This document shows positions 1 to 9,946 of a stretch of DNA of 64,000 bases, one piece after another. Every line of letters begins with the position of its first letter. The first letter of the stretch is position 1. The notes beneath the pieces were generated by a model. The model had not been told where the DNA came from and made no database searches. It saw only the letters and a program-made list of their open reading frames with translations. The position numbers were made by a program, and so were the translations under genes. The DNA is from Tillandsia leiboldiana (lineage: Eukaryota; Streptophyta; Magnoliopsida; Poales; Bromeliaceae), in the NCBI GenBank assembly GCA_029204045.2, contig CM055063.1, positions 28,899,721 through 28,963,720 of the forward strand. Direction: 5' to 3'.

Positions 1-1979
1 CAATGAGGTGATATTGAGGTTGGCGCGGTTTCCAGAACCACGTCAGTCGCAATCTCAATCTCCCTATCCGGCGGCATAATCATCGGCTCGAGTGGACTCA
101 CACCCGGGATCTCGCGGCGATAGGAATATCCTTTAGTCCCAGTGCCGCCATAGGCACCTCTCACACTGTCGCTATAACCTGTGTGCTCTAACAGTCTCAA
201 TATCCAAACCTTCTTTTATCTGCCTTACAAAAAGTCATAGCCATCTCTCTCCGCACTCGACCATCCGGTGGTACTGTGCTAACCAATCCCAAGCACTGGG
301 TCAAAACACAGAACTACTACCAATACCAATAAGTCTGCCGGTATAACTCGTGGTCTCAACGGCACTGGACATAACCCACAAGCCTCCTTCACATGCACAA
401 CACCGATAGTAACCTGTACCTCTAGTGCACGTGGTAACAACTCTGCCTCTAGTCCATGCCGGAATGCAAAGTGCACCAACTCCGACTGCTGTGATGAAAT
501 CACACCTGCGACAACCCGATCCATTGCCGTGGCACCCTCCAATTAGGCGGCACAATCTCATCCACACGATGCAAGCGGTTGTCGCTCAGCCTGCCAGAAA
601 ATATCTAGACCAATCACAAAGGGAGCACGACCTCTGTCTCTGCTCACACTAAGGCGACGGATATGGTTCTCTGCAGACAACAAATCCACACTACCGCTGC
701 GCTACTCTGATAAAGATGCTGATGCTGCCATCGGGGTCCACCCGACCTCCGACATCTTAAAAATCCATTATTGCAACCGTCATAGGACAAAACACAATTA
801 ATTCACGCAATTCCTTATACAATTATCCTTACTAAGCTCACCCCTCAATCACATACCATATACCCTAAACATGTATGTTATCAATCACAAAGGGTAACAT
901 TCCCTTGGGTAAGCTTTACATTAACCGTCCACAAGGATATCCACCATCCGGGAAAGCAAAACGAAAAAAAAATGCCTCTGCCGGCCGATCTGTCCTCCAT
1001 CATCTAGCGCCAAGCGCCTCTATCCAGAACTCGCCTCTGGCGGCAGATCCCTATCCAAAGGAACTATAACGCCATGCTCTATACACAATGCCTACACCAT
1101 CGAGGCATCCAAAATCCAAAACGGAGGGACCAAATAAACTGAAAGGTGCGCAATCCACTCCCAGTAACACATATCCTATGCGCCTCGTTCCTCAAAACAT
1201 GGAACGCGCAGTTCAACAACTGCGTAAACCCTTTGACACAAGGAGGCTCTCAAGTAGTCTCTCCATCACCACCAACCACGATTCTGCCTCCAAAGGCTCC
1301 AACTCAATTCCACGAATCGGGGTGGTTCATCTGCCAAAACTGGCTCCATCGATCGATGATGTCCCACAGCTCATCAGCTGTCAGCTATCCACCCTGCCTC
1401 AGCGCCTTGGCACTAAATATTGGCACGGAGGGGGCTACCCACTCCATCGGCGCCACAGAAATCACTGCCGCTGAGGATACTGCAACCTAGTGGTCTTAGG
1501 AGAAAAACACTGTCGGGTTGCCCACTGCTCCGACAATTGTGTCACCAAAACTAGCTTCTCACTCAATCGCTGATATGCCTCTAACAATCCTGTCATCTGG
1601 GTCTGGAGCTCTCTGACCTAAATCCGGGTATCCGACCGAAATCCAACCGCTCAAGCTTAACTGCTATGACAGGATGCACAAGGGTCCCAAACCCAGCGTC
1701 GGGGAGACACCGCTCGCCACGACGAAACCACAAATCAGCACAACAACGCTCGACTCAATCCAGCGAAAGTCTAGAGCATGTCACTATTCCACAGCGTTAT
1801 GTTGTCTGCAACCAACATAACCACTTAGGAGAATAAACATGCCAATCACTCATCCCGTCCCTTGGGAGAGGTGTAAAACTCAATCAGGACTCTCGCTACA
1901 AATCATGACTCTCACGAAGTCATCCTAGGGTCCAACCACAAGCCTAGGGTTTCTAAGTCCACCATGACCTACAACCTAG
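1..1979 (-). pseudogene. Degenerate gag-pol internal region of gypsy element E (truncated by window edge)
   Basis: Minus-strand internal part of a Ty3/gypsy element. Around 279-542 a frame still reads like the C-terminal half of a retroviral-type aspartic protease, aligning with the matching part of element A (ALEVQ, then CPV, PADLLVL and VLGIG-like words). Around 1000-1480 the minus strand resembles the gag capsid region. Stops and frameshifts are frequent and no domain is intact. The order on the minus strand (primer site at 1980, gag, protease, then off the left edge) fits a normal gypsy layout, so RT and integrase remnants would lie outside the window. The same eroded sequence recurs in element H (54790-56540), so this is a family-wide state and not damage to a single copy. 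Open frames on the plus strand here are shadows. Confidence 0.8.
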
Positions 1980-1991
1980 GCTCTGATACCA
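1980..1991 (-). other. Primer binding site of element E (initiator tRNA-Met)
   Basis: The minus strand reads TGGTATCAGAGC, the usual plant complement of the 3' end of initiator tRNA-Met, eight bases inside the LTR end at 2000. It fixes the element's orientation as minus. Confidence 0.9.
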
Positions 1992-1999
1992 CTCTAATC

Positions 2000-4900
2000 T
2001 GTCACGCCCCAGGGTCCAAACTGCGACCCGGGCTCGCCAACAGATCCGCCACCTATGCCAAACCCCGCATAGGCGAAGCGCTCTACCTGCAAGAAAAGTA
2101 CTACAGCTAAACAGATATCAGAGCTATACCATAAAAGTGCGGTAAAATTAAAACCATCCATCCATACAACTGGAATAATGAAGATACAAAGTCCATCTCC
2201 CATAAATGATAATCATACAATATCCTCAAAATACAAAAATTCAGAACTCAATAGGGAGGTAACCTGAAATAATACATCAGTGTACAGGCTCTCAATACAA
2301 GTAATAACCTCACTACAATAATCTCTCGAAAGCAGAAATAAACTAATCTACTGACTATACTCAGGATCTCCAATGTAGGGGTACAGCTACTCTCCACAGA
2401 TGGGTAGGGATCTAGCACGCGACATCCAAACTGATACAAGGGTAAATAATAAGTGGGAAACTCCATACACTAAAGGGAAACCCAACGCCCAACTGATGCA
2501 CAAGTACATATCCGGTCAACCGCCCAATATCCGGGGTCGCCGCAAAACCCCACAAGTCCACAATCAAGACCAACCTGTCCAAGACTCGAAGTCGCAACTA
2601 CACTATCCCAAACCCCTGCTCGAACCAGAGCAACATGAACCACAAGACTAACCAATAAGGAGAAAAGAAGCAAAACATGGTTTCTCCTAAGTCAAGTTCC
2701 AAAATGATAGTGTAGCAGTAAAAGATGGCCTATCTAGATGTCCATACAAACATACATTTGTCCTCAAGAAAGATAAAAGGGAGTATAACCGATAGTAGCT
2801 TCACATAAATATAAACTCATGCCGAAATCATCTATGGACTACACCTGCCCAAAATCCATGATCCATAATCCATAATATCTCCTCAGAGTAAGACCCGCAT
2901 ATAGATATAACATCCTGTCCCTTCGAATGATCAATCCCCGTAAAATACTATGTGCTAACATGGCATGCTAAAAACCCGCTACTACAAATTGTCAAACCCA
3001 CATGAATAGGTCAATGATTAAATAATATGTACAATAATTAGGTAAGCATTAATCCACAAGATCTAGGCCAATTTCCATGCTTACATCTCAAATCTATTAA
3101 TTGTACGTTTACTCATGCATGCTTTCTAACATAGAATTAGAGAATCGCCCACCGGTTCTGGGGATGAAGCAACCCACCTGAAACGCTTTTCGCAGGCAAA
3201 GCCGAAGTCGGTGAAGTGCGTAGTCACACGCTATCCAAAATCTGCCAAAACCGCACCCTCGGCATGCAGCCGCACAAGCCTCTGTTCCAACCAACAACAT
3301 CGCCAACAATCAATAACCAGCACCACAATATTCCCAAAACAGCGCATGCTGTTTTTACCAACCAGCATAGAAGAGGGGATTTTTACCTGCATACAGTCCT
3401 CTAAAAATCCCAGAAAAATCACGATTGCGATCCTCGCGACGAGTAACCCCAAAACGAGTATTTATACACCTTATTCTGACACCTATAGGCCAAGATACAA
3501 ATTAAACAAGGCGGTATGCCAGCAACCACAACACTGCGAAAACTGCGGGATACAACCTCAAAGAAGCTTAAATCTCACCTTCGAGTAGTCCTCATAAAAA
3601 TACAATAAAAATACGAGCGCGTTCCTCTCGAAGAGTAGTTGTCAATCGAGTCCTTATATGTCTCATTCCGATGCTCGCAGGTCAAGATATAAAATCGACA
3701 AGCCTCCGCTGTCCAAAATCTCATAGCAGAAAAGGGGTCACCAAAACACCTTGGGAACTATGCCAAAAACTCTAAATGCGGAGAAGTGACCAACACGAAA
3801 AATGAAGCCTTACCTCTCATGAACGCGCTGCCGTAAAAATTAGCTCAAAATACCATCGGAGAGATCCAGGGCGTCTCGTGGACTGAAAAGTGACGGTGGA
3901 AGCCAAAATCCAAGAAACGTCGCAGTGTGCCGCGTTGCAGAAAGCGCGGATATCGAGGCCTCCAAAAATCTGGGAATCCATCACGAGATGCCCCACAAAA
4001 TGCTGAACAATCTTCCTTAAGGCCTCCCTGAGAGATGGGCTCGGGAAGAAGGCCAACACGGGCTGCAAAGAAGGCTTATATATAGCCAAACCGAACAAAT
4101 CAAATAATGACGAATGGGTCCCAACTTTCGGGCACCCGAAACTTTCGGGCTGCTACAGTACACCGAAAACGTACCCCAAACCGTCAAAGCCCGAATCAAC
4201 CCTGATGCGCCACGTGTCCCAGAACAGCAAACAGCCAATCAGGCCAATCCCTAAGTGCCACGTGGCACGCCGCACAGCAAACACCAAACCCAGCCGTTCC
4301 CCTCGCGACACGTGGCCAGGCCCCCCCGCGCTGCCTTCCCGCCCGTTCCGCCTCGGTCGGCGTGCCCACGTGCGCGCACATCGCCCTGCCGGCGACCATG
4401 CCGCGCACGCGCCCCGAGGAGCCTGCCGCCCGCTCCGTGGACCGCGCCCGTGCACCAGCCACTCCCACGATGCCACGTGTCCACTTCAAACCAGTCAGGA
4501 AACGCCACGTGGCACGCTCCTCCGCTGCACTGCGCGCGCCTGCCCGCGCGCCCGCTCGCCTGCCCACGCGCCCGCGCGCTCCCCGCGCTTGCTCCGCCGC
4601 CTGCCCGAGCCCGCTCCGCCACTGCTCGCCGCCGCCGGCGATGCCCGGCCGGCCGAAACAGTACCCAGCTGCGTCGAAAACTGTGCCAAGTCATCCGGGC
4701 TTCGAAAAATTCAAGTAAATAGCCCACTTCGATCGTTTTCGCGCGCTGAATCCAAATCCGCTGTCCGTTTTGCCAAATTCCATTTCTAAAAATTGCCGAA
4801 GGCATCCGGGAAGGTGTTCTTAGTCCCAATTTTCGCGCTGAGTCCAATTTTGATATCCGTTTCACGCGATACCACTTCTAAACATTCGTCGGGGTTATCT

Positions 4901-5041
4901 GACTACCCACGTGATCCATTTAACACCCGAAGTCCATCACTTGTGTCCAAATTGGTGCAGAAACACCACCGACACGCCACATAGGCCTCCAGAAGCTGCT
5001 GGTCCCACTGTAGAAGCCCTGCAGAGATCTGGGTCACCACA
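2000..5041 (-). repeat. 5' LTR of gypsy element E
   Basis: About 3.04 kb. On the minus strand it begins TGTGGTGACCC at 5041 and ends GGGGCGTGACA at 2000, next to the primer site. The minus-strand order is a GC-rich U3 (about 4200-4660) with CACGTG boxes and CCAAT motifs, GGGCACCC-type palindromes near 4125, a TATA box near 4080, then an AT-rich R/U5. Compared with the LTR of H it lacks roughly 0.7 kb, including the conserved TGAGAACTAC hairpin, apparently by deletion near 2430. Plus-strand frames of 100-200 codons in 4205-4865 come from GC-rich composition and are not genes. The right-hand target duplication should start CCGGC at 5042; its partner is outside the window. Confidence 0.88.
4075..4084 (-). 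promoter_or_regulatory. Putative TATA box of LTR E
   Basis: The minus strand reads TATATATAAG, downstream of the CACGTG-rich U3, in the position occupied by TATA boxes in the other LTRs here. The transcription start is inferred only. Confidence 0.6.
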
Positions 5042-5244
5042 CCGGCCCACTCCACAGCCGGCTCACAGCACGTGTGCAAGGATGCCTGCGCCTCGGCTCC
5101 GCGCAGCGCAAAACTCCGAACTCTCAGCCAAACAGCCCCTCAAGGGGAGTGTAGAAAAAAGAGGAAGAAACAACCAAAACCTAGCTCAATAATCCATCAA
5201 AATCCATCTAAGGAAATCTAAATCCATTTAGGAAATTATCTGTC

Positions 5245-5419
5245 ACTTACCTCACATGCGGCTCGACGCGCGCGCGACTCCGCTCAAAACCAAGCAGCAG
5301 GAAAACACCAACAACACACACCTTCAATCCTCTTCTTCTCCTTCTTCTTCTTCTCTTTCTTTCTCTCTTTTCCTCTGGTTGTCATGGAGAAGAAGGCAAG
5401 GGTGGCTGGGCTCTTTATA
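5245..5419 (-). promoter_or_regulatory. Promoter-like block: TATA box, GA-rich leader and splice-donor-like site
   Basis: On the minus strand, TATAAAG (5419-5413) is followed by a GAAGAA-rich leader (about 5372-5325), typical of plant 5' untranslated regions, and then GAGGTAAGT, a good 5' splice-site match (GTAAGT at 5250-5245). Nothing downstream reads as a second exon before LTR E starts at 5041. It may be a host gene promoter with first exon cut off by E, or the promoter of an LTR family not otherwise present here. Confidence 0.35.
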
Positions 5420-5514
5420 GAAGGTGGCGTGGGCAAAACACTTGGGAAGTGAAAAGACCATAGTGCCCCTCACTAAAAATCCGAAACCAGCTCAATCTGG
5501 GCTAATTGTGACAC

Positions 5515-5640
5515 TGGGTACCGGTACCCAAAGCTTGGTACCGGTACCAAACCACATTGGTTCTGGAACTCAAGCTTCAGTTCCGGAACACAATGCTCAA
5601 TTCCGGAACTCAAGCTAGAGTTCCGGAACTCAAGCTCCCA
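5515..5640. repeat. Palindrome cluster: two GGTACCGGTACC inverted repeats and four 20-bp tandem units
   Basis: TGGGTACCGGTACCCA (5515-5530) and TTGGTACCGGTACCAA (5535-5550) are perfect 16-bp palindromes. They are followed by four direct units of exactly 20 bp (5561, 5581, 5601, 5621), three of which start with the palindrome TTCCGGAA and one with TTCTGGAA. The cluster lies about 100 bp upstream, on the minus strand, of the TATA-like site at 5419. Confidence 0.85.
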
Positions 5641-5959
5641 AAAGCCAAAATCCGAAGTCTGAAGCTTCAATAACGCCGCGGCCAACTCACTTTTCGCCCC
5701 GGAAGCTCCCGCACCACTCTGAAATCTCCCGAACTCCGATGTAATCTGAAAATACACTTGTTCTAAACATTTTCCAATTTTCCTGTGCACCACGGCGGAG
5801 TCGGTACTCTATCCAATCCAATACTCTACAGGTACTCAATGCTCCGAAAATGCAAATACAAGCTGGGGCTTCCGCGTCGATCCGAATCAACTCGAACTCA
5901 TCTGTAAACCGAATTAGAACATGCCCCAGGTGATTTCCCCGCATCACGCCATCTTGCAA

Positions 5960-6292
5960 GGTTGGTGTGCTATACGAAGTCCCGATACTCTACAAAAGGT
6001 ACCTCGGGAACACTACCAAAAACTCGAAACGGAGCAAAGTGATCAACATGGAAATCGAAGGCGTACCTCTCGTGAACACGTTGCCACAAAAATTGGCTCA
6101 AAACTCCATCGGGGTGATCCAGGGGACCTCGCAGACTGAAATGCGACGGTAGAAGCCACAAACGAAGGAGCATCGAAGTGCGCCGCGTCGCAGAAAACGC
6201 CGATGCCGCGGCCTCCAAAAAAATCGGGAATCCATCGAAGGGTGGAGGAGAGGGAGAGGAAGAACTTCTCTGTAGAAAGCTCTCAGTGAAAA
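5960..6292 (-). repeat. LTR fragment F, left part (R/U5 side)
   Basis: It aligns by eye with LTR E around 3710-4060: shared words include ACCTCTCGTGAACACG (ACCTCTCATGAACGCG in E) and GCGACGGT(A/G)GAAGCCA, in the same order. The LTR is broken at 6292 by element A and resumes at 26084. The left limit is approximate, because similarity fades around 5960 and no LTR terminus was found. Confidence 0.7.
6288..6292. repeat. Left target-site duplication of element A (GAAAA)
   Basis: Five bases before the 5' LTR read GAAAA; those after the 3' LTR (26079-26083) read GAAAT, one mismatch. The flanks join into one continuous LTR (F) when A is removed. Confidence 0.7.
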
Positions 6293-6620
6293 TATGGTGG
6301 CCCGGGTTCCCGTGCAACCTTTCCTGGTGAATCCCCTATGTAGAACACCTAGTGTTGGTGTGTCTGGCCCATGGTGCATCAAAGGGATGCCACAGATGGA
6401 CCTTGTGAGACATTGATTGCTGATTTGGCCTTCGACTGTATTTGCCGAATTTTAGAAAAGGATTTGGGCCAAACAGAGATTGGATTTGGATTCAGCGCGG
6501 AAAAACGCTTGAAAACGGCTATTTGCTTGTTAAATTTGGAGTCCGGATGACCAAAAACGGGCTTCCGGAAGTTTTCGGGGTTTTTCGGAGCATGGGAGGT
6601 GACGGTGGACCGCCGGCTGC

Positions 6621-7157
6621 CACGTGGCGGCCTGTCATTGGCCGGTTCGTGGTGTTCGGTCCACGGAGCAGCACGGCGGGGTGCATGAGGCCGGCGCGGG
6701 ACACGTGGCAGGCGGGGATTGGTCGGCTTTCGGTGCGCGGTCCACGGGGATTCGAGCGTCGGTGCACGGTTTGAATGGCGGCGCAGGGTTCCGAGCGGGA
6801 ACCACGTGTCGAGCCCTGGTTGGTGGGCGCACGCGGCACGGTCCACGGAACCCAAAAGTGGGTGCGTGGACCCGGTGCATGGGACGCGTGGCAGTCTCCT
6901 ATAGGTGGGCTCAGCTTGCGCGGCACAGCGAAACCGTGGAGTCCCGCCTCGGGATGGAGCGCGCACAGGGGCGCCTGACGCGACGGTCGGCCAGACTCGA
7001 GTGCGCCACGCGTCGCGACGCGGGAGGCTGGCCGTACTCGAGTGCGCCACGCGTCGCGACGGTATTAGCGGGCCGTACCTACCCCGTTGACCGCGGGAGG
7101 ACACGTGGCACGCGGAGGGGCCTCTTGCACTGTTGTCCCGTGTTGTGTGTACACGTG
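6621..7157. promoter_or_regulatory. Array of five CACGTG (G-box) motifs in U3 of LTR A
   Basis: CACGTG occurs at 6621, 6702, 6803, 7102 and 7152, usually extended to CACGTGGC, the ABRE/G-box form bound by plant bZIP and bHLH factors. ATTGG (inverted CCAAT) motifs sit between the boxes. The array ends about 115 bp upstream of the TATA box. It is repeated in the 3' LTR and has counterparts in LTRs B, C, E, F and G. A regulatory role is inferred. Confidence 0.65.
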
Positions 7158-7272
7158 GCGTCACCACAAAGTTTCGGGCGCGTCGGATGGGTTCCGTGCG
7201 ACCACTTCTGGCAGATTCGGGCGCCCGAATCTTGGCGCCCGAATCCGGCCCGAAGTGTGAGCGGGCTGGGCC

Positions 7273-7280
7273 TATAAATA
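7273..7280 (+). promoter_or_regulatory. TATA box of the 5' LTR of A
   Basis: TATAAATA follows the G-box array and the GGGCGCCC palindromes. The 3' LTR has AATAAATA at the same place (about 23706-23713), so only this copy keeps the canonical box. Confidence 0.75.
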
Positions 7281-9197
7281 GTGGACTTTGGGCTCACCTA
7301 GCTCTTTTTCTGGGCAGTTTTTTACAGTGTTTCCTTTAGGAATTTTCTTCCTCCGCCTGAGAGACATTTCACAGAGCATCTTTGAAGACTTTTGGAGGCA
7401 CGCATCCCGAGGTTCGTGATTTTACGGCGCGGCACGACGCTTGTTTTCCGGCGACCCGCTTCGTCCCTTCTCAGTGTTTGGGCTCCCCCGGCTCACCCCG
7501 ACCTCCGATTTAGGCGATTCTTGCGCCGTTGGACTCGCGACAGGTAGGACTCCAACTTCGGTGTTTTCATTTTTCTCGTTTTCCGTGCTGAACTTGGAGT
7601 TCCCAAGCTTCCATTTGACCCCTTTTTCTTCGCGGATTTTTGGACAGCACTGCGGTGTTCTAGCTGTAACGTTGCGTACAGGCGACGGATCGAGACGATT
7701 CAAAAGGAAATTTTCATCTACACTTCGCAAGGAATCTCCTGGATTTTTCTCAGATTTTTCTGGATTTTTCACGAAGGTGAAAATCTCCTTTCTCTGAAGT
7801 TCTTTGATGCAGAAATTCTGTACAGTTTGTGTTGGGGTGTTCCCCTTGCCGGATTTTTATCTCAGCCTAGGAAACTCGGTTTTGGGCGTGCAGGTACTCG
7901 TTACGACGGGTTCGACGCGAGGAATGCTGTGGTATTTATTTCAGAATTTTTGGAGCTCTTTCTACAGGTTAAAAATTGACTTCTTTGTGGCTAAAATTTC
8001 AATGTTGATGTACATGGCAGATTTTGGATTTAAGTGTAACTGTAGCCTTGTGTTGTACCCAGGAGGGTTTGTGGACAGTGCTGGACCTGTTAGACTTGGA
8101 GTTATTATTTTTCTTGGTATTCTCTACTGTGGGACTCTGGACCGATCGACTTTACAGGTGGGTGGCCTAGTCTACAAGATCTACGAACTGTGCACTAATT
8201 CTATCTATATAGGAACTTGCATGTTGTTGATGTTGTTGGTATAGCATGCTAGAATATAGGGGTCGATGTTCCTGATGTACTTAGCTGTTCATGTGTTATA
8301 TTGTTACCTACAACTTGTTAATTTATTGCTATCTTGGGATTTGACCTAGCACCCCCGCCATATGCAGCATGTTCAGCCAGACTGTAGAAAACTTCAACTT
8401 GGGCTAGGTTTTTATTGCTCTAGACATTCCCACATCGCCATTCTTTATATCATTCTGGACTTAGCTTTTTCCTCGCCCGTGTAGTGGGCCGAGAGGTCGG
8501 GTTGTTGTGGGATGTTTTTTTTACACTCGTGTCTGGGGACCGAGTGGAGTTGATAGCGGTCTGTAGACCAGGTTTCTTTGGGAGAGTGACTGTGGTTGTA
8601 GATCTGGGATCTTGGGAGCCATCTGAGTGACAGTGGGTCTCGGCTGTGCAGTTTTCCAGCCTGTGTGTGAGACAGTGTTCTTTTTGTTACTGCCGATCTT
8701 GTTAATCGAGGATTTGGATTATAGCCTGCATGAGCCACATTTGAGCTCGACAGAGATGCGCGGATACTTTACTCGTTGGGGTCGCGCCCCTCGAGAGCCA
8801 CTCCGGAGTTGGGCCTGTTACTTCTATCGCGACTTGTCGACGTATTTGTCCCTCTGGCTGGGCCAGTTAATGGCAGTCACGGACACCATCCCTCTGGCTG
8901 GGCCAGTTAGTGGCAGTCACGGACGCCCTACGTAAGTCCGGTCCTCCGTGGATGTAACGGCAGTAGGTAGACGCAGGTTTGACTGGACCCGATGTGGCAG
9001 TCAGTATAGATTGGGTGATCTGAGTTGAGAGGTAGTAGATGCACCATATTTCTTTCTGTTCTACTCCTTGAGCATCTAGATAGAGGCATAGTAGCTGTAG
9101 AGTTATTTACCAGCTTTTCTTTTCTGCACTGCATCTGTTACTTTATGCCTCTAGTAGACTTAGTGGGCAGACCGTCGGGCTTGTTGGCGGCACCCAC

Positions 9198-9225
9198 TGA
9201 GAACTACTGTGTGAAGTAGTTCTCA
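9198..9225. other. Conserved LTR hairpin in A 5' LTR
   Basis: TGAGAACTAC (9198-9207) and GTAGTTCTCA (9216-9225) form a perfect 10-bp inverted repeat with an 8-base loop. Equivalents are at 25630-25657 (A 3'), 14824-14850 and 21166-21192 (B), 37910-37937 and 43404-43431 (C), and with one mismatch in H at 50132-50160 and 57059-57086. Loop sequence varies while the stem is kept. Confidence 0.8.
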
Positions 9226-9653
9226 CACCCGTCGTGGTGTCTTTTCCCCAGGGACTTCTACTCCAGTTCCTGCTGCACCTGTTGCTGATCCGGCTGATCG
9301 AGGTAAGGGAGTCGCGTGATAGATCCCTACCAGTTGTCGCCCTGAGAGTAGATGTACCTCCTTACCCTTTTGAGAGTTCATGTTGAGTGACCCTGTAGTG
9401 AGGATTGAGTTGTACTCTTCTTATTTTATTTTGAGAGACTTATGTATTTGTGGTGAGGACTTGGGATGTATATTTGTTTAGAGTTGTATTTATTTTATTT
9501 TTCTTTCAGTTTTTACTTTCAGCTCTGATATTGGTATAGTATAGATGATCTTTTGCAGGTTAGACGCTACGTCTTACGGGGCTTCCCGTATGGGCGGCGG
9601 ATCTGTTGGCGAGCCCGGGTCGCAGTTTCAACCCGGGGCGTGACAGATTAGAG

Positions 9654-9666
9654 TGGTATCAGAGCC
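9654..9666 (+). other. Primer binding site of element A
   Basis: TGGTATCAGAGCC, eight bases after the LTR end, complementary to the 3' end of initiator tRNA-Met. The rest of the leader (9667-9946) is untranslated; I see no gene in it. Confidence 0.93.
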
Positions 9667-9946
9667 TAGGATGTAGGTCATTGAGGACTTAGAAACCCTA
9701 GGCTTGTGGTTGGACCCTAGGATGACTTACGTGAGAGCCGTAATCTTTTAGCGAGAGTCTTGATTGGGTTTCCAACTCTCCCAGTGGATGGAATGAGTGA
9801 TCGACATGTCTTCCTTCGGTGGCAACTATGTTGGCTGCAGACAACATAGTACTATGGGAAGGGGGACATGCCTCTTTGACTTTCGCTAGATTGGGTCGAG
9901 CTTTGTTTGGGGTTCTGACTGTCTTTCTTTTCCCCTCAGGTGAGTG

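Larger units (their letters stand above)
5042..5959. other. Unassigned interval between LTR E and LTR fragment F
   Basis: This 0.9-kb stretch does not align by eye with any other element in the window. It holds a promoter-like block on the minus strand (5245-5419), a 20-bp tandem repeat with palindromes (5515-5640), and 5641-5959, in which I see nothing recognisable. It could be part of another LTR, since a palindrome cluster upstream of a TATA box is the layout of the gypsy LTRs here, or a fragment of a host promoter. No coding potential stands out. Confidence 0.5.
6293..9645 (+). repeat. 5' LTR of element A
   Basis: It starts TATGGTGGCCCGG (TGTGGTGG in the 3' copy) and ends GGGGCGTGACA just before the primer site. 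It differs from the 3' LTR by scattered substitutions and small indels; a 14-bp duplication near 7215-7235 in the GGGCGCCC palindrome region is only in this copy. The order is GC-rich U3 with CACGTG boxes (6621-7157), palindromes, TATA box (7273), long R/U5, a 43-bp tandem duplication (about 8845-8925) and a conserved hairpin (9198-9225). Open frames of 100-260 codons here appear in both LTRs and on both strands, and are compositional. Confidence 0.95.

Noticed and set aside
9654..9666. Possible tRNA-Met gene fragments at the TGGTATCAGAGC sites
   Set aside because: Only the 12-13 bases complementary to the tRNA 3' end are present, always next to LTR ends; they are primer binding sites.
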